A stretch of 16,620 nucleotides of DNA, taken from positions 1 through 16,620 of the forward strand of contig JBDLII010000029.1 in assembly GCA_039714995.1 (NCBI GenBank), read 5' to 3'. Positions 1 through 7,041 of the stretch are shown here, one piece after another. This DNA is from Sva-25 sp039714995. GTDB lineage: Bacteria; Pseudomonadota; Gammaproteobacteria; Chromatiales; Chromatiaceae. The notes beneath the pieces are model-generated. The model made no database searches. It had not been told where the DNA came from and was given only the letters and a program-made list of their open reading frames with translations. Position 1 is the stretch's first letter, and every line of letters begins with the position of its first letter. A program made the position numbers and the translations under genes.

Positions 1-99
1 GGCATCGACAAGAAGGTGCTCTTCGATGTCTGGAATACCGGCCCCATGAAACCGATTAGCAAATACGGCGGCCTGCCAAAACCAACCGGGTGTGTCTAG
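1..99 (+). CDS. C-terminal end of an unidentified protein
   Basis: Frame 1 is open from the window edge to a TAG at 97-99 and gives 32 residues containing WNTGPMKPISKYGGLPKPTG. The hydrophilic, glycine- and proline-rich end and the normal codon use suggest a real reading frame whose start lies left of the window. I do not recognise the family. A flavin-reductase-like C terminus (such proteins often end in an R/K-x-G-G stretch) crossed my mind but is only a guess. A MITE-like repeat begins 18 bases after the stop codon. Confidence 0.5.
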   Translation, partial: GIDKKVLFDVWNTGPMKPISKYGGLPKPTGCV

Positions 100-117
100 G
101 AAACCTGTGAACGAATT

Positions 118-277
118 GTCATTGCGAGGAGCGTAGCGACGAAGCAATCTCCAAGTTTTTGATTTATAAGCACGAGATTATAAATTACATCCTTGTAATT
201 TACCCTTCGGGTCGCGCCTGGCGCGTTCAATTTTGCTCCCAGCAAAATTAGTGCGTCGCTGCGCTCGCAATGACGAA
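118..277. repeat. MITE-like repeat with terminal inverted arms
   Basis: The left arm (118-150) starts TCATTGCGAGGAGCG and continues with GTAGCGACGAAGCAATCT. The right arm (253-276) is its inverted counterpart; its reverse complement reads TCATTGCGAGCGCAGCGACG. Between the arms lie further hairpins: TAAATTAC/GTAATTTA (181-188 with 195-202), GCGC/GCGC near 213-223, and AATTTTGCT/AGCAAAATT (229-237 with 241-249). The ATTGCGAGGAGC...GAAGCAATCT arm is a type dispersed in many proteobacterial genomes. No transposase is present, so any movement would depend on another element. A related single arm lies at 4940-4974. The element sits between two gene ends and its hairpins could also stop transcripts from yihY. 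Confidence 0.75.
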
Positions 278-286
278 GTTCTTTAT

Positions 287-1531
287 TCATTCAGAGGTTC
301 CCAAAGGAATATAACCATCCGTCAGCAGTATCTCCTCGACAGGGACTCCAAGCTGCTCCGCCAGGGTGTCATCTGCCTGCTGCAGGCGTCTGCCAAGTCC
401 GCCCCCGCTCCCTGCAGCCAGCGGCAGCGGCATCCGCAGGTCCCTGAAGAGCGCATAGAGGGTTACCTGCCGCAAATCCTTTGCCAGCACCAGCCGTTGA
501 TCCCCGGTCTCGAGTAGATATCCAGCCTGCTGCAACTGCGACAGCAGCGATTGCAGTCTCAGCACACCGCCCCCCTTGACCGCGTTGATCAGTTCATCCG
601 CCGTCAGCTGTTCACCCTGCCGATAGGCGCCATGAAGCGCTGCCAGCAGCTGCAATAACTGCTCCAGCTGCGCCCCTTGTTCGTCCATATCCTCATCGCG
701 GCTGCGAAAAACCTGCAGGCAGCAGGTAAATTCGGCGCCCAGTAAGAAAATCACCCACGAGAGATAGACCCAGACAAGGAATATCGGTATCACCGCGAGG
801 GTTCCGTAGATCGCCTGATAGCTGGTAAAGGTGGTGACATAGAGAGCAAAAGCCCGCTTGGCCAGCTCGAACAGCGCCGCCGCCAGCAGACCTCCGGAGA
901 GGGCGTGAAGCACGGGAACGCGCCGGTTGGGAATCACCAGGTACATCAGAAAAAATGCCAGCGTCGAAGCTGCGAGCGGGGCATAACCGATCAAACGCCT
1001 TCCCAGGCCCAGGGTTTGTTCGGCCTCGACGACCAGCGGCATCGAGATGATGTAGGAGGTAACAGCCAAGCTCAGTGTGAGCAGCAGCGGACCCAGTGTC
1101 AACAGCGCCCAGTAGATCAGAAACTCCTTGGCAAGCGAGCGCTTCAGGGGCGCCTCCCAAATGGTATTCAGGGCCCGGTCGATGTTTCTCATCATCAGCA
1201 GAGCCACGATGATGAGCACAAAAAAACCAACACCGGTCAGCCTCGACGCCTTAGTGGAGAACTCCACCAGATACTGCTGCACGATTTCACCGGAGGCGGG
1301 AACAAAATTATCGAAAATAAAGTCCTGTATCAATTCCGCCATCTGGTCGGCAACAGGGAATGCCGACAGAATCGCCACGACGACAGTCGTCAGCGGGACC
1401 AGTGACAACAGTGTTGTATAGGTCAGGGATGCGGCGTTCTGCAATCCGAGATGACGGCAGAAGCTTGAGAAGAGCAGTACAGCAAAATGGCTGATTTTGT
1501 GGTAGGCGTCGATAATCGCGGGTTTATGCAT
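287..1531 (-). CDS. YihY/BrkB family inner-membrane protein
   Basis: The product is a 414-residue integral membrane protein of the YihY/BrkB (UPF0761) family, once misnamed ribonuclease BN; its biochemical role is not settled. About six hydrophobic segments are visible, near residues 40-58, 98-115, 138-162, 182-200, 210-230 and 242-268. Two family signatures are present: LGLQNAASLTYTTLLSLVPL in the first segment and YGTLAVIPIFLVWVYLSW in the last. A soluble tail of about 140 residues follows, longer than in the roughly 290-residue E. coli protein but seen in other gammaproteobacteria. I chose the ATG at 1531, because upstream extension would need a TTG and would overlap the end of fnr; no clear Shine-Dalgarno sequence precedes it. 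It lies 67 bases downstream of fnr on the same strand and may be read through from it. Confidence 0.88.
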   Translation of the reverse strand: MHKPAIIDAYHKISHFAVLLFSSFCRHLGLQNAASLTYTTLLSLVPLTTVVVAILSAFPVADQMAELIQDFIFDNFVPASGEIVQQYLVEFSTKASRLTGVGFFVLIIVALLMMRNIDRALNTIWEAPLKRSLAKEFLIYWALLTLGPLLLTLSLAVTSYIISMPLVVEAEQTLGLGRRLIGYAPLAASTLAFFLMYLVIPNRRVPVLHALSGGLLAAALFELAKRAFALYVTTFTSYQAIYGTLAVIPIFLVWVYLSWVIFLLGAEFTCCLQVFRSRDEDMDEQGAQLEQLLQLLAALHGAYRQGEQLTADELINAVKGGGVLRLQSLLSQLQQAGYLLETGDQRLVLAKDLRQVTLYALFRDLRMPLPLAAGSGGGLGRRLQQADDTLAEQLGVPVEEILLTDGYIPLGTSE

Positions 1532-1598
1532 TACAGAGAGCCGTGGCGTGGAGTGCTCTGTGACCAGAGATGGCGCCGTCCGATGCCTCTTTAACGAC

Positions 1599-2366
1599 TT
1601 ACGCGCGGCATCGACCCGATCTCTGGTACGGATCCGTGGAACACTGCCCTCCAATGTCAGTCAGGGCCTCGCTATCCAGCAGTTTGATATTCTTGCGCTC
1701 GACTTCGAGCAAACCCTTCTCCTGGAAGCGGGAGAAAGTACGGCTTACAGTCTCTACCGCCAGCCCAAGATAGCTGGCAATCTCCGCACGCGACATGCTG
1801 AGGTTGAATTCCATCGAAGAGAGCCCCCTGCTGTGATAGCGGGAAGAGAGAGACACCAGGAAGGCTGCGACACGTTGTTCGGCGGAGTTGTTTCCCAGCA
1901 GCGCCACCATGCCGCAGTCATTATGCACCTCCTTGCTCAGCAGCCGCAGCAGCTGATGCTGCAAGCCCGGAACTTCGGCCGTGAGAGATTCCAGCTGTTC
2001 AAAAGGCACTTCACAGGCGGCGGTGGTCTCCATGACCGATGCTGTGCAGTTATGGTAGCCAGAGTGAATTGCTTCCAGGCCGATGATTTCACCAGGCAGA
2101 AAGAAACCAACCACATGCTGCATGCCGTCACGGTCCTCATAGAAACCCTTGACCGAGCCTGATTTGACGACGAACAACCCCCTGAAACGCTCCCCCTGTT
2201 TATACAGCAGATCGCCACGATGGTAGGGCGTGTTTCGATAAACGATGGAGTCCAGTTTATCGACCTCGTCTTCGGATAGACCGACCGGCAGACAGAGGCT
2301 GGAGAGATTGCACGTCTTGCAACCGGCGTGTTCTTTTAATAATGATATGATGCCGGACTCTTTCAT
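1599..2366 (-). CDS. fnr: FNR/Anr-type oxygen-sensing transcription regulator
   Basis: This 255-residue CRP/FNR-family regulator has the oxygen-labile [4Fe-4S] ligand pattern of true FNR. Cys16-x2-Cys19-x5-Cys25 is at the N terminus, and Cys118 (context ACEVPF) matches E. coli Cys122. A cyclic-nucleotide-like beta-roll covers about residues 40-130, followed by a dimerisation helix. The helix-turn-helix near 193-220 contains VETVSR, giving Glu205, Ser208 and Arg209, the contacts that select TTGAT half-sites. It should therefore bind TTGATnnnnATCAA boxes under low oxygen, and one such site is at 10279-10292 in this window. It is transcribed divergently from a cytochrome b561 gene. The ATG at 2366 has only a weak ribosome binding site. 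Members of this family are also named Anr or EtrA. Confidence 0.93.
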   Translation of the reverse strand: MKESGIISLLKEHAGCKTCNLSSLCLPVGLSEDEVDKLDSIVYRNTPYHRGDLLYKQGERFRGLFVVKSGSVKGFYEDRDGMQHVVGFFLPGEIIGLEAIHSGYHNCTASVMETTAACEVPFEQLESLTAEVPGLQHQLLRLLSKEVHNDCGMVALLGNNSAEQRVAAFLVSLSSRYHSRGLSSMEFNLSMSRAEIASYLGLAVETVSRTFSRFQEKGLLEVERKNIKLLDSEALTDIGGQCSTDPYQRSGRCRA

Positions 2367-2405
2367 TTTTTAATGTGTCCAGATTTCATGTTGCTTCCCA
2401 CTAGT

Positions 2406-2452
2406 AATATTACGCAATATTTACAAAAACACAATCATCAATACTGCATCAA
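2406..2452. promoter_or_regulatory. fnr / cytochrome b intergenic control region
   Basis: The short AT-rich gap between the divergent genes holds an AATATT-ACGC-AATATT palindrome (2406-2421) and two ATCAA half-sites (2437-2441 and 2448-2452) in the same orientation, 11 bases apart. A weak fnr promoter can be read on the minus strand (TTGTGT, 16 bases, TAATAT). None of these is a full FNR box, so autoregulation by FNR is only possible. Confidence 0.3.
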
Positions 2453-2476
2453 GCCTCTCACGGAGAACAGCCTCAA

Positions 2477-3169
2477 ATGAGCGACGCAGAGATCCAGCGC
2501 CTGCCTATTTGGAGCCGCGCCCTGCGCGTTGCCCACTGGGTGATGGCTGCTGCTGTCATGGTGCTGATCGTGACAGGCTGGAGGATGGCCGGCGATCCGC
2601 TGGAGTCAGCCGCACTGCTTGATGATCACTACCTGGCGGCCGCACTGCTCATCCCCGCCCTGCTGCTGCGCCTCTACCTGCTTATTTTTGGCTCGGGTAC
2701 CGATCATATCAGCGCTTGTGAACCCGACATGAACCGACTGCGCAGCGCGGCCGCCGTGCTGAAATTCTACTTCTCGCTCGGCCGCAGCCCGCTGCCGAAC
2801 TGGTATGCGCACAACCCGTTGTGGGGCCCGCTCTACCTGCTGCTGTTTCTGTTTCTGCTGATCGAGATCCTCAGTGGCGCATTGCTGCAAAGCCACCCCT
2901 GGGCAGGCGGCGTCAACCAGCATGACCTGCACCGCATCGGCGCCACTGTCATCACCACCTTCACCATTGCTCACATCCTTGCCGTGTTTCTGCATGACCT
3001 CGGCGGCAGCGGTTCGGATATCTCGGCGATGATCAATGGCCACCGCATTTTCATCATTCGCAAACCAGAGTCTGCCCGGCAATCCGCTGACAGCCACAGC
3101 GTCTCACTGGATGCGTTGAAAAACAGCCTGAAGAGCAGCAAGGGTGAGCGAAGAAAAAGCCGCCCCTGA
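2477..3169 (+). CDS. Cytochrome b561 family membrane protein
   Basis: This 230-residue membrane protein resembles the di-heme cytochrome b561 / Ni,Fe-hydrogenase cytochrome b group, which passes electrons between quinone and a redox partner. Four hydrophobic segments are seen, around residues 17-35, 50-72, 115-136 and 155-175. Histidines suited to heme ligation are His20 (in RVAHW), His51, His152 (in HDLHR) and His166 (in IAHIL). The C-terminal 40 residues are basic and hydrophilic, probably cytoplasmic. GGAGA at 2462-2466 sits ten bases before the ATG and supports the start. No hydrogenase or cytochrome c partner gene adjoins it, so the partner is unknown; divergence from fnr and closeness to dsrE2-tusA are only suggestive. 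The stop codon lies in the loop of a terminator hairpin. Confidence 0.85.
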   Translation: MSDAEIQRLPIWSRALRVAHWVMAAAVMVLIVTGWRMAGDPLESAALLDDHYLAAALLIPALLLRLYLLIFGSGTDHISACEPDMNRLRSAAAVLKFYFSLGRSPLPNWYAHNPLWGPLYLLLFLFLLIEILSGALLQSHPWAGGVNQHDLHRIGATVITTFTIAHILAVFLHDLGGSGSDISAMINGHRIFIIRKPESARQSADSHSVSLDALKNSLKSSKGERRKSRP

Positions 3170-3178
3170 AGGGCGGCT
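3151..3178 (-). terminator. Rho-independent terminator of tusA-dsrE2
   Basis: A perfect eight-base-pair G+C-rich stem, AGCCGCCC (3158-3165) with GGGCGGCT (3171-3178), has a five-base loop. On the minus strand it is followed by TTTTTCTT, the standard intrinsic terminator layout, 32 bases after the dsrE2 stop codon. On the plus strand there is no T-run, though the stem may also weaken read-through from the cytochrome b gene whose stop codon it contains. Confidence 0.85.
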
Positions 3179-3210
3179 GTTGATATGGCTTGCTGCTGAG
3201 AGATCAGATA

Positions 3211-3720
3211 TCAGATATAGAGACAGATATCAGAATCGCCGGCAAAATCGAAAAATGAAGCCGCGCCGGCATAGTCGATATCGTCAATGAAATCACTATG
3301 CTCGAAGCCGAACAGGTCTACCGTCATTTGACAGGCGATGAATCTCACCTCCGCTTCCTGACACAGCTCACGCAAATCCGGAATCGATGCAACCCCGTTG
3401 TTCTCAATGGTCTTCTTCATCAGCGAAGTTGCGACATTCTCGAAACCCGGAATGTTTGCCTGCAGAATATTGGGAATATTCCAGTTGATGCCTTTGAACC
3501 AGTCGGGGCCAAATGGCATTTTCATCGGCATGCCGGGATTACCCAGTGGGCTGACTTTCAGACCGCTCAGATCCTTGCGCACCAGCTGCAAGCCATAAAA
3601 GGTAAAGAAGATCTCAACCTCATAGCCAAGTGCAGCAGCTGTCGATGCAAGAATGTATGGAGGATACGCCCAGTCAAGGGTACCCTTGGTAGCAATGATG
3701 GCAAGTTTTTTCTCATCCAT
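3211..3720 (-). CDS. dsrE2: DsrE2-like protein (DsrE/DsrF/DrsH family)
   Basis: The product (169 residues) belongs to the DsrE/DsrF-like group COG2210, of which DsrE2 of sulfur oxidisers is a member. Recognisable family stretches are KGTLDWAYPPYILASTAAAL (residues 12-31), the FFTFYGL strand, PLGNPGMPMKMP (58-69) and RFIACQMTVDLFG (126-138). Cys120 and Cys130 are well placed for persulfide transfer; Cys166 lies near the end. In Allochromatium and related bacteria, DsrE2 is encoded with TusA and a rhodanese and is thought to take part in cytoplasmic sulfur trafficking towards Dsr or sHdr oxidation. The same pairing is seen here, with tusA 48 bases upstream. AGAGGA lies eight bases before the ATG. 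A rho-independent terminator ends the unit. Confidence 0.88.
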   Translation of the reverse strand: MDEKKLAIIATKGTLDWAYPPYILASTAAALGYEVEIFFTFYGLQLVRKDLSGLKVSPLGNPGMPMKMPFGPDWFKGINWNIPNILQANIPGFENVATSLMKKTIENNGVASIPDLRELCQEAEVRFIACQMTVDLFGFEHSDFIDDIDYAGAASFFDFAGDSDICLYI

Positions 3721-3768
3721 CGATCATATCCTCTCTCGTTCGTTTTTATGGAAAAATGAGCCCTTGGA

Positions 3769-3999
3769 TCAGACTTTTTTCATGTAGAAATGGAATTTGC
3801 CGCCCTCTTCCGTTGACTCCAGCAGTTCGTTGCCTGTCTGCTTGGCGAAGGCTTCAAAATCCTTCACGGAACCCGGGTCGGTGGCGATGATATGCAGCAC
3901 CTTGCCTGCATCCATACCGTTCAGCGCCTTTTTGGCACGCAGGATTGGCAGCGGGCAGTTCAGACCACTTGCATCGAGTTCATCATCAAAATCAGCCAT
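3769..3999 (-). CDS. tusA: TusA sulfurtransferase
   Basis: This 76-residue protein has the TusA/SirA fold signature: LDASGLNCPLPILRAKKAL with the CPxP motif, whose Cys15 carries the persulfide. The later HIIATDPGSVKDFEAF stretch is also typical. TusA is a small cytoplasmic sulfur carrier that receives sulfur from a rhodanese and passes it on; in sulfur oxidisers the acceptor is DsrEFH or the Hdr-like complex, while in E. coli it serves tRNA thiolation. I start at the ATG at 3999, because the in-frame upstream TTG at 4011 overlaps the GGAG that lies seven bases before this ATG. It shares a unit with dsrE2 downstream and has its own promoter upstream, suggesting oxidative sulfur metabolism rather than tRNA modification. 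Confidence 0.93.
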   Translation of the reverse strand: MADFDDELDASGLNCPLPILRAKKALNGMDAGKVLHIIATDPGSVKDFEAFAKQTGNELLESTEEGGKFHFYMKKV

Positions 4000-4046
4000 T
4001 TGGATCTCCAAATAATTTTCGTTTTATTGAATAAGTACGCCGCGAT

Positions 4047-4075
4047 ATTCTAAAGCAGATTCAAATGCAAGTAAA
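4047..4075 (-). promoter_or_regulatory. Predicted sigma70 promoter of tusA-dsrE2
   Basis: On the minus strand TTTACT (4070-4075) and TAGAAT (4047-4052) are separated by 17 bases, matching the -35 and -10 consensus at 4 and 5 of 6 positions. Transcription would begin near 4040, about 40 bases before the tusA ATG. The surroundings are AT-rich. This separates tusA-dsrE2 from rsmJ as a transcription unit. Confidence 0.55.
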
Positions 4076-4131
4076 TATATCCATTTAGTGATAAGAGTTG
4101 CCCCGCAACCTTCACGGACTTCTTGAAAGAG

Positions 4132-4893
4132 TCACGCTTGAGTCAGGTAGATATCAAAGCGCGTTGTCTTGCCGCTGATTGAGTAGTCCGGTTTATTAGC
4201 AGCGATACAGGCAGATTTGAGCGCCCGTTTGACAACTACGCGCCGCCTGGCTGCGTTGAACGAAGCATCAAGAAGCAGGCCGGCATCCATGTCCTGACCG
4301 ACGATATCCTGAAAAAAACGCATCTCCTTTTTCACCAGCGCCGATTTTTTTCGTGCCGGAAACATCGGGTCCAGATAGATGACATCCGCTGCACCGCGGT
4401 TCGCTGCCAGCCACGAGATAGCATCGTCGTGAAGCAGTTGCATGCGCTGCACAATCTCCTTGACCGCCTCATCTTCACAGCCGTCCGCCCGTTGCAACCC
4501 ATCCCTCAGCAAGGCAGCAAAGACGGCCGAGCGCTCCAGCATCGTTACCCGACAGCCCAGGGTCGCCAGCACAAAAGCATCGCGTCCGAGGCCGGCCGTT
4601 GCATCGATGACCGCCGGATGCGGATCTTTTTTCAGGCCAACCGCCCTGGCGAGATGCTGTCCCCTGCCGCCGCCATAGAGGCGCCGATGGCGGCTTTTTC
4701 CGCTGGTAAAATCGACACTGAGCGGCGTGGTACGTGGCTCGACGAGTGAGCGCAACTGAAGAGTGTTTGCTCCCTGGTAGAGCAGATAGGCAGCGTTGAC
4801 CGATTCATCATAGAGCGGCAGTGAGAGTGACTCTGACAGTTTTCTGAGTTGCCCGGTGGAAACTTGCGGAGAAGCAGCGACTGCGATTTTCAT
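4132..4893 (-). CDS. rsmJ: 16S rRNA (guanine1516-N2)-methyltransferase
   Basis: The 253-residue protein matches RsmJ (formerly YhiQ, DUF548), which methylates G1516 of 16S rRNA using S-adenosylmethionine. RLYGGGRGQHLARAVGLK (71-88) resembles the family N-terminal segment. DATAGLGRD (97-105) is the SAM-binding glycine loop, TMLER (117-121) the acidic end of strand 2, and YLDPMFP (173-179) the catalytic DPxFP-type motif, followed by KKSALVKKEMR. The C terminus TRFDIYLT is also conserved. I use the ATG at 4893, where MKIAV aligns with the E. coli start; the longer frame begins with TTG inside a repeat arm. No clear Shine-Dalgarno sequence is seen. It is a housekeeping gene inserted between the rhodanese and tusA-dsrE2. 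Confidence 0.92.
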   Translation of the reverse strand: MKIAVAASPQVSTGQLRKLSESLSLPLYDESVNAAYLLYQGANTLQLRSLVEPRTTPLSVDFTSGKSRHRRLYGGGRGQHLARAVGLKKDPHPAVIDATAGLGRDAFVLATLGCRVTMLERSAVFAALLRDGLQRADGCEDEAVKEIVQRMQLLHDDAISWLAANRGAADVIYLDPMFPARKKSALVKKEMRFFQDIVGQDMDAGLLLDASFNAARRRVVVKRALKSACIAANKPDYSISGKTTRFDIYLTQA

Positions 4894-4939
4894 GAGGCAA
4901 TAATGACACAACTCTGTCTCCTGCTGGTTCAATGGGCTG

Positions 4940-4974
4940 GAGATTGCTTCGTCGCTGCACTCCTCGCAATGACG
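4940..4974 (-). repeat. Single arm of the dispersed ATTGCGAGGAG repeat
   Basis: Read on the minus strand this stretch is TCATTGCGAGGAGTGCAGCG followed by ACGAAGCAATCT. That matches the left arm of the element at 118-277 except for the bases TG in place of CG-T around its middle. Only one arm is present, so it is either a solo remnant or a half-element. It lies in the upstream region of rsmJ. Confidence 0.7.
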
Positions 4975-5031
4975 ACTTGATCAGACTTTCCTCACAGAAG
5001 AGAAATCCTTGGCTATGAATCTACCCGGGAA

Positions 5032-5358
5032 TCAGGCAGTGCCCGGTTTGATCTCGAAGCCGTGCTGCGCCCAACTGATGATTCCGCCGCGCAGGTTGAC
5101 CGCATTGCCAATACCCTGCTGCTGTAAAAAACCGCAGGCGTGGTAGGAGCGCGCACCGCTGCGGCAGTAGAGAATAATCTCCCTGTCCTTGGGAAAGTCC
5201 TGCATTTTCAGCGGGATCAGATGCATCGCCAGGTGTTCTGAACCGGGCAGGATGCCACGCGCAACCTCTGCGTCACTGCGAATATCATAGAGGACAAAAT
5301 CCTCCTCCGCATCCATACGGCGTTTCAGTTCTGCGGCATCAATTTCACTGACCATCAT
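5032..5358 (-). CDS. Single-domain rhodanese-like sulfurtransferase
   Basis: This 108-residue protein is one rhodanese domain without a signal peptide, so it is probably cytoplasmic. VLYDIRSDAEVARGILPGSEHL carries the family's early Asp-x-Arg and G-x-I-x-G-A/S elements. The active loop is YCRSGARS with nucleophilic Cys65, and NLRGGIISWAQHG near the end is typical of the GlpE/PspE-like group. Such proteins move sulfane sulfur to acceptors such as TusA. The rhd-tusA-dsrE2 grouping known from sulfur oxidisers is present here, interrupted by rsmJ. The ATG at 5358 is preceded by GGGGA at a ten-base spacing; the next ATG (5355) is an alternative. It is divergent from cysG. Confidence 0.9.
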   Translation of the reverse strand: MMVSEIDAAELKRRMDAEEDFVLYDIRSDAEVARGILPGSEHLAMHLIPLKMQDFPKDREIILYCRSGARSYHACGFLQQQGIGNAVNLRGGIISWAQHGFEIKPGTA

Positions 5359-5398
5359 ACGGATCAATTCCCCGGCGAAAATAATAAAATAGAAAATA

Positions 5399-5427
5399 TT
5401 AAATAATTTATCAGTATATATTATAAT
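5399..5427 (+). promoter_or_regulatory. AT-rich divergent promoter region for cysG and rhodanese
   Basis: A perfect TATAAT (5422-5427) has a weak -35 (TTAAAT, 5399-5404) 17 bases upstream, which would start a cysG transcript near 5434. Because ATTATAAT is its own reverse complement, the same bases could serve a minus-strand promoter for the rhodanese. The surrounding 5385-5440 is strongly AT-rich compared with the genes on either side. Confidence 0.45.
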
Positions 5428-5518
5428 CCTCTAATATTCAAACCGGAACAAGCCTGCCATGCACGGCAGATGCTGAACATGCTACATTCCATTCCCTACT
5501 TCGAGCTGGATTAAGCTG

Positions 5519-6943
5519 ATGGATTTCCTTCCCATATTTCTGAATATTAAAGAAGAGAGCTGCATCGTCGTCGGCGGCGGCGACGTTGCCACACGCAAGA
5601 TCTCACTGCTGTTGCGCGCCGGCGGCAGGGTCACTGTCATCTCCCCTCATATCAGCGACGCCGTTGCTGCACTGGTTGATGACAACAGGGTCACCCATAT
5701 CAAACGCGACTGGCGGGACCTCGACCTGAAGGGCTGTAAACTGGTCATTGCAGCCACCAGCAATGCCGAGGTCAATCGCCAGGTTGTCGCTGCCGCCACG
5801 CATTGCGGCACCCCGGTAAATGTCGTCGATCAGCCGGAACTGTGCAGCTTTATCATGCCCTCGATCATCGACCGCTCTCCTGTGATTGCCGCCGTCTCCA
5901 CCGGCGGGGCATCCCCTGTGCTCGCGCGCCTGATCAGGGCCCGCCTGGAGTCGCTGATACCCGCAGGTTATGGCCGGCTGGCGGAACTCGCCGCCAAATT
6001 CCGCGACCAGGTGAAGCAGACCTTCGCCGACCACGGTGATCGGCGCCGCTTCTGGGAAAATATCCTGCAGGGCGGTGTTGCCGAACGCGTCTTCTCCGGC
6101 CACATGGAAGAGGCGGAGGTGGTGATGCAAAAGGCGCTGCAGCAGGCAACACCCACTGCCGGCATGGGTGAGGTCTACCTGGTTGGCGGCGGCCCAGGCG
6201 ACCCCGACCTGCTCACATTTCGCGCCCTGCGCTGCATGCAGAAGGCCGATGTCGTCGTCTATGACCGCCTGGTTGCAAAATCGATCGTCGAGATGACCCG
6301 CAGGGACGCACAACGCATCTATGTCGGCAAGGAGCGCGACAACCATGCCATGCCCCAGGAGGAGATCAACAAGCTGCTGGCGAGGCTGGCTAAACAGGGC
6401 AAGCGGGTGATCCGCCTCAAGGGCGGCGACCCCTTTATCTTTGGCCGCGGCGGCGAAGAGATAGACACCCTTGCCGAGGAGGGCATCCCGTTCCAGGTCA
6501 TCCCCGGGGTCACGGCCGCGGCCGGATGCGCCTCCTATGCCGGCATTCCATTGACGCATCGCGATTATGCCCAGTCGGTGACCTTTGTTACCGGACATCT
6601 GAAAGACAACACGATGAATCTCAACTGGGAACAGCTTGCCCAGCCACAGCAGACGATCGTCTTCTACATGGGGCTCAAGGGACTACCGGTCATCTCCCGT
6701 GAACTCCAGGCCCACGGCGTCTCCCCGGATATGCCCGCGGCCTTGGTGCAGCAGGGCACCACGCATATGCAGCGCGTCATGACCGGCACGCTCGCCACCA
6801 TTCACGACATCGTCGAGAAGGAGCAGCCCAGACCGCCGACCCTGATCATCATCGGCGAGGTGGTGGAACTGCATCAGAAACTCTCCTGGTACAAGCCGCC
6901 GCACACCAGCGAAGAGAATTTCACCCCTTCTGAAAATTACTGA
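5519..6943 (+). CDS. cysG: Siroheme synthase (fused dehydrogenase/ferrochelatase and SUMT)
   Basis: The 474-residue protein has the full CysG architecture and makes siroheme from uroporphyrinogen III. The N-terminal half oxidises precorrin-2 and inserts iron; it carries the nucleotide-binding VVGGGDVATRK (17-27) and catalytic Asp104 in NVVDQP. FIMPSIIDRSP (111-121) and the VSTGGASPVLARL loop follow, with Thr128 where E. coli has phosphorylatable Ser128. The C-terminal uroporphyrinogen III methyltransferase domain starts near 217. It shows YLVGGGPGDPDLLT, VVYDRLV, KGGDPFIFGRGGEE (301-314) and FYMG, all SAM/substrate motifs. The ATG at 5519 aligns with the E. coli start, although no good Shine-Dalgarno sequence is visible. 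Siroheme serves assimilatory or Dsr-type sulfite reductases, fitting the adjacent sulfur-transfer genes. Confidence 0.96.
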   Translation: MDFLPIFLNIKEESCIVVGGGDVATRKISLLLRAGGRVTVISPHISDAVAALVDDNRVTHIKRDWRDLDLKGCKLVIAATSNAEVNRQVVAAATHCGTPVNVVDQPELCSFIMPSIIDRSPVIAAVSTGGASPVLARLIRARLESLIPAGYGRLAELAAKFRDQVKQTFADHGDRRRFWENILQGGVAERVFSGHMEEAEVVMQKALQQATPTAGMGEVYLVGGGPGDPDLLTFRALRCMQKADVVVYDRLVAKSIVEMTRRDAQRIYVGKERDNHAMPQEEINKLLARLAKQGKRVIRLKGGDPFIFGRGGEEIDTLAEEGIPFQVIPGVTAAAGCASYAGIPLTHRDYAQSVTFVTGHLKDNTMNLNWEQLAQPQQTIVFYMGLKGLPVISRELQAHGVSPDMPAALVQQGTTHMQRVMTGTLATIHDIVEKEQPRPPTLIIIGEVVELHQKLSWYKPPHTSEENFTPSENY

Positions 6944-6986
6944 AGGGATTGATAGAAACTACGCAGGTATGAGCCACTCCCCATAA

Positions 6987-7014
6987 ATCAAAAAGGCGAT
7001 CATTTTGATCGCCT
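6987..7014 (-). terminator. Rho-independent terminator of grxD
   Basis: A nine-base-pair perfect stem, AGGCGATCA (6994-7002) with TGATCGCCT (7006-7014), has a TTT loop. On the minus strand it is followed by TTTTGATTT, and it lies 28 bases after the grxD stop codon. It could also slow plus-strand transcripts leaving cysG, which ends 50 bases to the left. Confidence 0.8.
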
Positions 7015-7041
7015 CATATGCTCAAAAAAGCCGTAAAACCG

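Noticed and set aside
96..290. Small minus-strand reading frame of 64 codons.
   Set aside because: It is the translation of the palindromic repeat at 118-277, a common false gene call from this repeat type.
1532..1654. Forty-one-residue N-terminal extension of the YihY protein.
   Set aside because: It would start with TTG inside fnr, is basic and unlike the family, and the ATG at 1531 gives the expected N terminus.
2436..2452. Full FNR box upstream of fnr.
   Set aside because: The two half-sites face the same way with the wrong spacing for TTGATnnnnATCAA, so only half-sites can be claimed.
4894..4932. Longer rsmJ start.
   Set aside because: It begins with TTG close to the repeat arm, and family alignment places the start at MKIAV.
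5603..6598. Open reading frame of 331 codons on the minus strand.
   Set aside because: It is the antisense of cysG, with a low-complexity translation rich in Gly, Asp and His.
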